From assembly GCA_028818995.1 (NCBI GenBank), contig JAPPMR010000437.1, forward strand, positions 1-13,097: a DNA stretch of 13,097 nucleotides. The letters run 5' to 3'. Shown piece after piece: positions 1 through 5,749 of this stretch. The first letter of the stretch is position 1. Every line of letters begins with the position of its first letter. This stretch comes from Candidatus Poribacteria bacterium (GTDB taxonomy: Bacteria; Poribacteria; WGA-4E; WGA-3G). Below the pieces are notes generated by a model. The model had not been told where the DNA came from. It made no database searches and worked only from the letters and a program-made list of their open reading frames with translations. The position numbers and the translations under genes are program-made.

Positions 1-34
1 CGCCAAATTACCGAAATATTTATTTAAACTTCAT

Positions 35-72
35 GTAGGTGTCGGGTTTCGCAAGCTCTACCCGACCTACGA
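35..72. repeat. Family A palindromic repeat, copy 1
   Basis: Imperfect hairpin with a TCGGGT/ACCCGA inner stem and a GTAGG/CCTAC outer stem, interrupted by a two-base bulge. The loop carries the TTTCGC...GCTCTA core seen in the other copies. It lies 31 bases upstream of the lipoprotein start codon, so it is in or near that gene's leader. Closely related copies are at 973-1008, 2979-3010, 5187-5215, 9104-9135, 9281-9314 and 12936-12964. Confidence 0.8.
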
Positions 73-103
73 TGTAAAATAACCAAAAACCAAAGGAAAA
101 ACA

Positions 104-820
104 ATGGACAGAACAGAAAAAATAATCATACTCATAACACTACTGGGGTTATCCCTAATTTGTGGGCTTGCCTTTCTGATGATAGGATGCCAAACACCCG
201 GCAACGTGCTCTCTGTTGACGATGTTGAACGAATTCTGGAGAGTGAAGGTGATACCATCTGCCTTGATGACGGGTTCGATCGTATCTGTGCCAAGACGAT
301 TCCAGGTCCCGCCGGTAAAGACGGCAAAGATGGTGCTGACGGTAAAGATGGCGTAACACTGATCGCTGTTCATGAAATGCGTGTAGAGGTGATCGTTGAG
401 AAAATCATCGAAATGATTGTCGTTGAGGAATTTGTCAAGGAAGTGCCTGTTGAAGTCGTGGTTGAACGGGTGATTGTAGAATATGTAGATCGTGAAGTGC
501 CTGTTGAGGTTTTTGTGGAACGGACTGTGGAAATCATCAAAGAGGTTATCATAGAAGTTCCTGGTGAAAAGGTATTTATTGAAGTTCCCGGTGAAACGGT
601 GTTTGTTGAAGTGCCTGTCGAGGAAATCGTGGAAAGTATCACGCAAGGTGCGACTTACACAGAAGAAGGCTATGATAATCCACCTGAGGGTTTTCATCGG
701 CATACATTCACGCATACACATGACGGCGCAAGACACACACACGAGATTATTCATCCTGACGGTGAGATGGATGATTTTGATCGTGAACATGATGGGTTTA
801 GCGGATTATCACATAACTGA
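104..820 (+). CDS. Lipoprotein with collagen-like segment, Val/Glu-rich repeat stalk and His-rich tail
   Basis: No function is recognised. The 238-residue protein starts with a hydrophobic segment (residues 7-28) ending in MIGC, a lipobox with Cys29 as the probable lipidated residue; Met at -3 is slightly atypical. Residues 68-82 are five Gly-X-Y triplets (GPAGKDGKDGADGKD), as in bacterial collagen-like proteins, which usually trimerise. Residues 93-178 form a low-complexity stalk of alternating Val/Ile and Glu, with EVPVE/EVPGE recurring and a 9-residue unit repeated three times at 151-177. The tail (198-217) is rich in HxH motifs (HRH, HTH, HTH) and could bind metal. Cys53 and Cys62 could pair. 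The start is supported by AAAGGA 6-7 bases upstream. It is probably a surface-anchored fibrous protein; that role is inference from composition only. Confidence 0.85.
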   Translation: MDRTEKIIILITLLGLSLICGLAFLMIGCQTPGNVLSVDDVERILESEGDTICLDDGFDRICAKTIPGPAGKDGKDGADGKDGVTLIAVHEMRVEVIVEKIIEMIVVEEFVKEVPVEVVVERVIVEYVDREVPVEVFVERTVEIIKEVIIEVPGEKVFIEVPGETVFVEVPVEEIVESITQGATYTEEGYDNPPEGFHRHTFTHTHDGARHTHEIIHPDGEMDDFDREHDGFSGLSHN

Positions 821-840
821 TACTATTTCTAAAACGGCTG

Positions 841-892
841 GCGCTGAATCATGTAGAATACCAAAAGCGTATTCTACCAAGCGCATTCAGCG
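841..892 (+). terminator. Two-tier stem-loop downstream of the lipoprotein gene
   Basis: CGCTGAAT (842-849) pairs with ATTCAGCG (885-892), and inside it GTAGAATAC (853-861) pairs perfectly with GTATTCTAC (869-877) around a 7-base loop. It begins 21 bases after the lipoprotein stop. No T-run follows, so it may protect the mRNA 3' end more than terminate. A partial relative (GCTGAATGCC...GCGTTGATT) lies near 5370-5400, so this too may be a dispersed repeat. Confidence 0.5.
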
Positions 893-935
893 TTGATTTG
901 GCGTTTTGTAAACGCGCTTCACCTCTCACTGGTAG

Positions 936-962
936 GTGCGTTTTGTAAACGCGCCATTTTTT
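936..962 (+). terminator. Family B palindrome with terminator form
   Basis: GTGCGTTT-TGT-AAACGCGC stem-loop (936-954, one G-T pair) followed by CCA and six T (957-962). This is the shape of an intrinsic terminator for plus-strand transcription leaving the lipoprotein gene. A shorter copy of the same palindrome (GCGTTTTGTAAACGC) lies just upstream at 901-915. Confidence 0.55.
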
Positions 963-972
963 GGGGGAGTCT

Positions 973-1008
973 CGTAGGTCGGGTTTCGCTTCGCTCTACC
1001 CACCTACG
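973..1008. repeat. Family A palindromic repeat, copy 2
   Basis: CGTAGGT...ACCTACG outer stem around GGGT...ACCC, with loop core TTTCGCTTCGCTCTA. It sits on the left side of the AT-rich DUF2971/GIY-YIG pair. The copy on the right side (2979-3010) is in the opposite orientation. Confidence 0.8.
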
Positions 1009-1129
1009 AAATAATACCACATAATCATATAGAAATGGTATTACTGTGTTGACGTTTGAAAAGGGGAGATGTGACAAAAGTCCTTCAATAGTTTGCTGAA
1101 AGTCTGTGGAATATTAGAGATTATCTGTG

Positions 1130-1477
1130 TTACCAACCGTTCTTATTGCAAGGTGTGTTGTACTTACTAAGAAGATCAAGTTCAATCGCCCTGCGAGAAA
1201 ACAAGTTTTCTTCCACTAAAACACATAAACAATTCACATCATTTTGAACCGCACACGGCCATTTTTCGTGGTTTGCTGTGAGTCTATCCCTAAACGAATT
1301 TGTTTGACCGATGTATAATGGATAATAACTTTTCTGACCATGTTGATCAGGAGTTTCCTTTGTAAAAATGTAAACACCACCAACATCGGTGAACGTCTCT
1401 GTTCCAAGAGTATAGGCTCCAAAAATATGCTTCCGTCCAGAAGCTCCTTGAAATTCTACATCTGTTATTTTTGGCAT
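1130..1477 (-). CDS. Small GIY-YIG superfamily nuclease
   Basis: A 115-residue protein that is nearly all a single GIY-YIG domain, a fold that cleaves DNA with a metal-dependent Tyr/Arg/Glu site. The two halves of the motif are GVY (34-36) and YIG (55-57). They are followed by Arg63/Arg65 in SFRDRL, His70, and a late Glu99 in RRAIELDLL, with Asn107 and Asn111 near the C-terminus (YNTPCN). These match the expected order of catalytic positions. No separate DNA-binding domain is present, so specificity must come from the domain itself or from a partner. The start has a good AAAGGA about 7 bases upstream on the minus strand. It lies 133 bases downstream of the DUF2971 gene on the same strand and may be co-transcribed with it. 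It could be a repair, defence or mobile-DNA enzyme; the sequence does not decide. Confidence 0.85.
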   Translation of the reverse strand: MPKITDVEFQGASGRKHIFGAYTLGTETFTDVGGVYIFTKETPDQHGQKSYYPLYIGQTNSFRDRLTANHEKWPCAVQNDVNCLCVLVEENLFSRRAIELDLLSKYNTPCNKNGW

Positions 1478-1610
1478 TATATTTTCCTTTCAAGTCCATT
1501 TATTCCTTGATTTTAGTGTGAGGGTAGTCAAATCAACAGGTCCTGAATCTAAGTAAATTACCCATGATGAGGTAACATATTAAAACATAATGTAAGAGTA
1601 GAACTGTTGC

Positions 1611-2603
1611 TTACAAATCCTCTTGAATATCAACTATTTGAGACCTACTAATAATACTTGGATCTATATCGTAGCGTTTTATTAGGTCTTCAAATGGAAT
1701 ATTAAAATAATCATTGACGGTTGGGGATACTACTATCTTTTTTACTAATGTATGTAAGCTAATATCAATAGGGATTCCATTATCTGCATTTTTTATCGGG
1801 TTTTTGTAATCCCGCAATAATGAGGCATCAGTCCTGAACATTGGGTCACTATAAAACGGTATTTCATATGTGTAGACACGCCCAAGAAATTTCTCACAGA
1901 CATCCTCAAATGAAATTATTGCTCTGACTTCGTGTTCGTCCTGATATAAATCCCTTTTTTGTAAAAAGGGAGCGTAAAATAATTTGAGAACGTTGTAAGG
2001 GTTTGTTAAGTCTTTTGATGTAAGATTTTCATAACCCTCAAGCTGTTCTTTTTTATAGTCTTTATATTTCACTTCACCTATATGGATGTTGTATTCGGCA
2101 GACCCCAAGCTTTCGATGAGATCGCCTACAGTAGTTTGAATCGCTATTGATGTTGGGCTTTTGTCTCCATATTCTGCCCACATTGAATGACTTTCTTTTT
2201 CCCTTTGAAACCATGAGTTACAATACATGAGATGGCTTATAAAATTCTTTAGTAATTGTGTGAATATACGTTCAGACTCTCTTTTTTCTTGGTCAAGAGA
2301 AAGTTTTCTTGCAACCTCACCTTCTTGTTCAAGAGGGAGTTTTCTTAATTCATCTCTCCTCTTGTAGAATGCTTTATCGTCATATAATGGTGTGTTTTTT
2401 TCATCTAATAAACTTATATTTCGGATTTCATCTAAAGATTTTTCTGATAGCGTTCCTTCGAATTTGTCATCAAATGAATAGATGTTAGGAAAATAAAGCG
2501 AATCCCCACTGAGAATCGCCAAAAACTTGTCAATATGCATGTATCTCCATAAAGGTTTTGTATGGCATGGAGTTTCAAAGTAAGGACTATCTTCGTAGGG
2601 CAT
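1611..2603 (-). CDS. DUF2971 family protein
   Basis: A 330-residue protein with the hallmarks of DUF2971. The N-terminal LWRYMHIDKFLAILSG (18-33) leads into LYFPNIYSFDDKFEG (36-50), the family's 'Y...L...L.F..p..FnDpfE' signature. A central CNSWFQ...SMWAEYGD block (128-147), EVRAII (225-230) and GIPIDISLHTLVKKIVVSP (276-294) follow in the usual order. The molecular function is not established as far as I know; such genes are often seen in accessory DNA. No signal peptide or membrane segment is visible, so it should be cytoplasmic. No clear Shine-Dalgarno sequence precedes the ATG; the leader is very AT-rich. Base composition is visibly more AT-rich than in the plus-strand genes around it. The GIY-YIG gene follows on the same strand, so the two may act together, which is inference. 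Confidence 0.85.
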   Translation of the reverse strand: MPYEDSPYFETPCHTKPLWRYMHIDKFLAILSGDSLYFPNIYSFDDKFEGTLSEKSLDEIRNISLLDEKNTPLYDDKAFYKRRDELRKLPLEQEGEVARKLSLDQEKRESERIFTQLLKNFISHLMYCNSWFQREKESHSMWAEYGDKSPTSIAIQTTVGDLIESLGSAEYNIHIGEVKYKDYKKEQLEGYENLTSKDLTNPYNVLKLFYAPFLQKRDLYQDEHEVRAIISFEDVCEKFLGRVYTYEIPFYSDPMFRTDASLLRDYKNPIKNADNGIPIDISLHTLVKKIVVSPTVNDYFNIPFEDLIKRYDIDPSIISRSQIVDIQEDL

Positions 2604-2642
2604 TATATATATTCTAACTTTATGTATTCTTGCATTTGAGTA

Positions 2643-2684
2643 GATAGGATACCTACGAGGAAGTAGGTAAACGCATTCCTATCC
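2643..2684 (-). promoter_or_regulatory. Stem-loop in the DUF2971 5' leader
   Basis: GATAGGA (2643-2649) pairs with TCCTATC (2678-2684), and TACCTAC (2650-2656) with GTAGGTA (2663-2669), leaving a 6-base apical loop and a one-sided bulge. It ends 40 bases upstream of the DUF2971 start codon on the minus strand. It could be a leader structure or another repeat remnant. Confidence 0.4.
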
Positions 2685-2837
2685 AACGGCTAACGACAGA
2701 ATACCATATTTCTTGAGAAAAGTCAAGCTTCTTGCGATGTTTCATTCCACACTAAAGTAGGTTTTTTCACCCGAATGTTTTGGTAACGATAATCCTGAAA
2801 ATCAGGAAACCCTGGAAATCTTGTTCAGACAACAACG

Positions 2838-2860
2838 GCGCGTTTCCAAAACGCGCCTAC
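2838..2860. repeat. Family B palindrome upstream of the WD40 gene
   Basis: GGCGCGTTTCCAAAACGCGCC followed by TAC, the reverse-orientation form of the GTAGGCGCGTTTTGTAAACGCGC unit, with a changed loop. Similar reverse-orientation copies are at 7583-7606 and 12841-12863. Confidence 0.75.
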
Positions 2861-2914
2861 AACTGATGGCTGACAACTGACCGCCAATAATTCCCCCCTT
2901 TTATCACTAACTCG

Positions 2915-2923
2915 TGATATAAT
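2915..2923 (+). promoter_or_regulatory. Extended -10 promoter of the WD40 gene
   Basis: TGATATAAT is a perfect TGn-TATAAT extended -10 element, with no convincing -35 box 16-18 bases upstream, as is usual for extended -10 promoters. The start codon is 40 bases downstream, with AAGGA at 2949-2953 as the ribosome site. The same element occurs at the second WD40 locus (9364-9372) in an alignable leader, which supports it. Confidence 0.6.
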
Positions 2924-2963
2924 ATGCGTTAGAACAATCCCTCCTAAAAAGGATAACACGCTC

Positions 2964-5180
2964 ATGCAAAAAACAACTCGTAGGTCGGGTAGAGCAACGC
3001 GAAACCCGACATGTTTATGTTCATGTCTGATTGTGATTTTAGCAATATACACTATTCCCCAAAACATCATCGCACAAGATACAGAGGATTTGCACTTATG
3101 GGGCTTACCCGAAGGTGCCAAAGCGCGGTTCGGTAAAGGCTGGATATCTGGAAACATCAAGCTTTCCCACGATGGCAAACGTTTAGCGATGCCGTGTAGC
3201 ATCGGTACTTGGGTGTATGACACAGAGACCGACAAAGCACTTCACCTGCTGACAGGGCACACGGGTGCGATTAGGAGCGTAGCGTTCAATCGGGACGGGA
3301 CGCAATTGGCGAGTGCGGGCGATAAAACCGTTCGTGTGTGGGACGCACGCACCGGCACGGAACTTTGGACACAAGCACATGAGAATAGGGCTGCAGGCGT
3401 AGCGTTCAGTCCGAACAATATACTTTTAGCGAGTGCGGGCGACCATACTCTCCGTGTGTGGGACGCACGCACCGGCACGGAACTTTTAACACAAGAACAT
3501 GAAGACCTGACCACAGATGTTGCGTTCAGTCCGGATGGCAAAACACTGGCGAGTGCAAGTGAGGATGGCACCGTCCATTTATGGAATGTACTAAGCGGCA
3601 AACATCTCCGAACACTAAAAGGACATACCCTGAGTGTCACGTCCGTTGTGTTCAGTCCGGATGGCAACACATTGGCGAGTGCAAGTGAGGACCAGACCAT
3701 CTGTCTGTGGAATACACAGACGGGTGAACTTCTTCATACGTTGACTGGGCATGAAAGACCTGTCTTCAGTGTTGCGTTTAGTCCGGATGGCAAAACGCTG
3801 GCGAGTGGCAGTTGGGATAAAACTATTCGGCTGTGGGATGTGCCGACGGGGACACATCTTCGGGTATTATCTGGCCATACATCTATTCGCGTTAGCGTCG
3901 CATTTAGCCCAGATGGGAAGACGTTGATCAGCGGCAGCAGTGACAGTACCGTGCGGTTGTGGGATGTGGACACCGGCAAAGAAATTCGGAAGATGGTAGA
4001 GCAAATACTGGCTGTCGTTGGCGTAGCGTTCAGTCCGGATGGAAAAACAGTGGCAGGTTGCACTTGGAACAGCACCGTGTGGCTGTGGGATATAGAAACA
4101 GGTGTATTGCTGCGGTCACTAAAAGGGCAAACTCGGTCTGTTAATGGCGTAGCGTTTAGTTCCGATGGGCAGACAATTGCGAGTGGCAGTGGTGACGGCA
4201 CCGTGTTGTTGTGGGATGTAGAAACAGGTGCATCACTTCCGCCGCTGGCTGGACATAAACGATCAGCCATGAGCGTTGCATTTAGCCCGAATAGCAAAAC
4301 ACTCGCGAGTGCAGGTATTGATGGCGACATCCAATTGTGGGATAGACAATCAAGGAAACCTATACATACATTGACAGAACATCGGGGGTGGGTCAATAGC
4401 GTAGCATTCAGCTCGGACGGGTCTGTGTTGGCAAGCGGGAGCTGGGATAACACCGTGCGCACATGGGATACACAGAGCGGCACCCCACTTTTGACGTTAG
4501 ATGGACATACGGATCGAGTTCATAGTGTCGCGTTTAGCCTGGATGGCAAGATACTCGCAACTGGCAATCATGACAAAATCATACATTTATGGAATGCTCA
4601 GTCGGGTGAACTGATTCGGACATTGGAGAAACATAAGAGTGTGGTCAATAGTGTCGCGTTCAGTCCGAGCGGAAACATACTGGCAAGTGGAAGCGATGAT
4701 CACACCATGATGTTATGGGATGTGCGCACCGGCGCACATCTGCGGACACTGGACGGGCATCGGGGTCAAGTTAAATGCGTAGCGTTCAGTCCGGATGGGA
4801 AGACGTTGGCGAGTGGGAGTGGGCACGTCGTGTTGTTGTGGGATATCGTATCTGATACCAGTGTTCCGAAAGCTGCAGACACAACCTCGCCGAAGGTCAT
4901 TTCCAGCAATCCTGCGGACGGTGATGAAGACGTTGACCCTATTTCAATGTTTGAAGAAGGGATTACAGTCGTTTTTGACAAACCTGTTACGGGAGATCTC
5001 ACGGTAACAGTTGGTGGCGTAGATGTTGGCTGGACATCCACGGTTGAAGACAACACAATCACGCTCACAGCGAATGCTCGTCAGGAACTTACCTACGGCA
5101 CTGTATATAAGATCGCTGGAACCGTCAGCGATAGCGATGGTAACAAAACTAAAGTTGAAATTATTTTTACAACCGAATAA
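2964..5180 (+). CDS. Secreted 14-blade WD40 protein with C-terminal Big_5 Ig-like domain
   Basis: A 738-residue exported protein. The signal peptide has an unusual Arg-rich n-region (residues 6-14), a hydrophobic core (17-31) and a probable cleavage near IAQ|D (38-39). A degenerate blade ends in TWVYD (82-86). Thirteen clear WD40 repeats follow, ending in WD/WN at residues 127, 167, 208, 250, 292, 334, 376, 418, 460, 502, 544, 586 and 627, most with GH and SPDG motifs. Fourteen blades fit two seven-bladed propellers, probable platforms for protein-protein contacts outside the cytoplasm. Residues 640-738 (TSPKVISSNPADGDEDVDP... to IIFTTE) match the Big_5 bacterial Ig-like domain. No enzyme motif is visible. 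Blades 2 and 3 share 34 identical bases at 120-base spacing, a sign of recent duplication. The first codons contain a translated copy of a dispersed palindrome (2979-3010). A decayed paralogue lies at 9413-10276. Confidence 0.92.
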   Translation: MQKTTRRSGRATRNPTCLCSCLIVILAIYTIPQNIIAQDTEDLHLWGLPEGAKARFGKGWISGNIKLSHDGKRLAMPCSIGTWVYDTETDKALHLLTGHTGAIRSVAFNRDGTQLASAGDKTVRVWDARTGTELWTQAHENRAAGVAFSPNNILLASAGDHTLRVWDARTGTELLTQEHEDLTTDVAFSPDGKTLASASEDGTVHLWNVLSGKHLRTLKGHTLSVTSVVFSPDGNTLASASEDQTICLWNTQTGELLHTLTGHERPVFSVAFSPDGKTLASGSWDKTIRLWDVPTGTHLRVLSGHTSIRVSVAFSPDGKTLISGSSDSTVRLWDVDTGKEIRKMVEQILAVVGVAFSPDGKTVAGCTWNSTVWLWDIETGVLLRSLKGQTRSVNGVAFSSDGQTIASGSGDGTVLLWDVETGASLPPLAGHKRSAMSVAFSPNSKTLASAGIDGDIQLWDRQSRKPIHTLTEHRGWVNSVAFSSDGSVLASGSWDNTVRTWDTQSGTPLLTLDGHTDRVHSVAFSLDGKILATGNHDKIIHLWNAQSGELIRTLEKHKSVVNSVAFSPSGNILASGSDDHTMMLWDVRTGAHLRTLDGHRGQVKCVAFSPDGKTLASGSGHVVLLWDIVSDTSVPKAADTTSPKVISSNPADGDEDVDPISMFEEGITVVFDKPVTGDLTVTVGGVDVGWTSTVEDNTITLTANARQELTYGTVYKIAGTVSDSDGNKTKVEIIFTTE
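2979..3010. repeat. Family A palindromic repeat inside the WD40 signal-peptide coding region
   Basis: Thirty-two bases identical to the intergenic copy at 9104-9135, with GTCGGGT/ACCCGAC as the stem, in the reverse orientation relative to copies 1 and 2. Here it begins 16 bases into the WD40 coding sequence and is read in frame as RRSGRATRNPT, forming the n-region of the signal peptide. The paralogous leader at 9413 lacks it. Confidence 0.9.
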
Positions 5181-5186
5181 GAGTTA

Positions 5187-5215
5187 TCGGGTTTCGCTTC
5201 GCTCTACCCATAGGT
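5187..5215. repeat. Family A palindromic repeat just after the WD40 stop
   Basis: Starts seven bases after the WD40 stop codon (TCGGGTTTCGCTTCGCTCTA then CCCATAGGT). It has the forward orientation and a degraded outer arm. A more degenerate relative lies at about 5440-5467 (GGGTTTCGTAAACTTTATCC then GACCTACGA). With no T-run it is not a convincing intrinsic terminator. Confidence 0.7.
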
Positions 5216-5263
5216 GTAGAGTTAAGGATATATCCCATTGTTGGAGGGCTTTGTAAGCCCGAT

Positions 5264-5340
5264 GCATAGTAGCAGGCACGCTCCGCGTGCCGTCCGCCCG
5301 TAAAAAGGTTACGGCACACGGAGTGTGCCTACTACTATGC
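5264..5340. repeat. Large imperfect hairpin (family D)
   Basis: Arms 5264-5293 and 5311-5340, 30 bases each, match at 27 positions after reverse complementing, around a 17-base loop. The arm reads GCATAGTAG then a CACGCTCCGCGTGCCGT-type inner part that is itself partly palindromic. Form and size resemble REP/BIME elements or a solo MITE. No second copy is in the window. Confidence 0.75.
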
Positions 5341-5503
5341 AGACATGATTCATCGGGGTTGAAAACCCGCTGAATGCCAAAAGTGCATGCTGCGTTGATT
5401 CACTCCAACAAGATACATATTCTAAAATTGACAGCTATGGGTTTCGTAAACTTTATCCGACCTACGAAGAAATACCACTGCGTGATCTGCGAAGTGGTCA
5501 GAA

Positions 5504-5657
5504 CCATTCAATTGTCGAGTTTCTCCCAATTAATTATATTGTAGGAGGGAACTCCGATTCCCGACTACCATTGTGTTTTGTCGCAATTCGGAAATCGGAG
5601 ATCGCTCCTACAAGAAGAAATCTATGTAGCCTGTGCGATTACTGGAGAATTGAATGG
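5504..5657. repeat. Nested inverted repeat (family E)
   Basis: Inner arms 5541-5564 and 5588-5611 (GTAGGAG...TCCGATT...CGA) match at 21 of 24 positions around a 23-base loop. Outside them CCATTCAATT (5504-5513) pairs with AATTGAATGG (5648-5657). The whole could fold as one long hairpin and could be a MITE-like element or a structured RNA. It ends about 24 bases upstream of the likely promoter of the protease-TPR gene. Confidence 0.6.
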
Positions 5658-5680
5658 CTCCACACGAGAGAACGAAACGG

Positions 5681-5709
5681 TTGAAAATAGCGTTAGGGTA
5701 TTATATATT
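5681..5709 (+). promoter_or_regulatory. Candidate sigma-70 promoter of the protease-TPR gene
   Basis: TTGAAA (5681-5686) and TATATT (5704-5709), each 5 of 6 to consensus, with 17 bases between. The ribosome site AAGGA (5740-5744) lies 5 bases before the ATG. Confidence 0.5.
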
Positions 5710-5749
5710 TGACATGATGCTAACTTATGCGTATTGATCAAGGAAAATT

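Larger units (their letters stand above)
821..1129. other. Gene-free stretch between lipoprotein gene and GIY-YIG gene
   Basis: It holds the two-tier hairpin (841-892), two family B palindromes (901-917, 936-954) and a family A palindrome (973-1008). A short inverted pair built on AATACCA (near 1012-1019) and TGGTATT (near 1035-1042) follows. The genes on either side are convergent, so terminators from both directions are expected here. I see no coding potential. Confidence 0.6.
2604..2963. other. Divergent intergenic region between DUF2971 and WD40 genes
   Basis: It contains a hairpin in the DUF2971 leader (2643-2684), a small CCTGA/TCAGG hairpin (2794-2806), a family B palindrome (2838-2860), and the WD40 promoter and leader (2881-2963). 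The string ACTGATGGCTGACAAC (2862-2877) recurs at 12900-12915, so part of this region belongs to a larger dispersed mosaic. Confidence 0.6.
5181..5749. other. Long non-coding stretch of stacked inverted repeats
   Basis: No coding potential is seen. In order it holds a family A copy (5187-5215), a small hairpin GGGCTT-TGT-AAGCCC (5246-5260), a 77-base hairpin (5264-5340) and GGGTT-GAA-AACCC (5356-5368). A degenerate family A copy (about 5440-5467), a nested inverted repeat (5504-5657) and the probable promoter of the protease-TPR gene follow. Relatives of several elements appear elsewhere in the window, e.g. GGGTTGAAAACCC again at 10390-10402. Confidence 0.65.

Noticed and set aside
155..790. 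Long minus-strand open frame opposite the collagen-like lipoprotein gene
   Set aside because: Its product is a His/Asn/Phe-rich sequence of low complexity, the mirror of the Val/Glu repeats. The plus-strand frame has a ribosome site, signal peptide and domain order.
2964..3075. Twin-arginine (Tat) signal created by the repeat in the WD40 protein
   Set aside because: TRRSGR has the Arg pair but lacks the usual hydrophobic residues at the next positions (FLK type). A Sec signal with a basic n-region is simpler.
3734..4483. Long minus-strand open frame inside the WD40 gene
   Set aside because: It is kept open by the repeating WD40 codons on the other strand, and its product only mirrors the 126-base repeat period.
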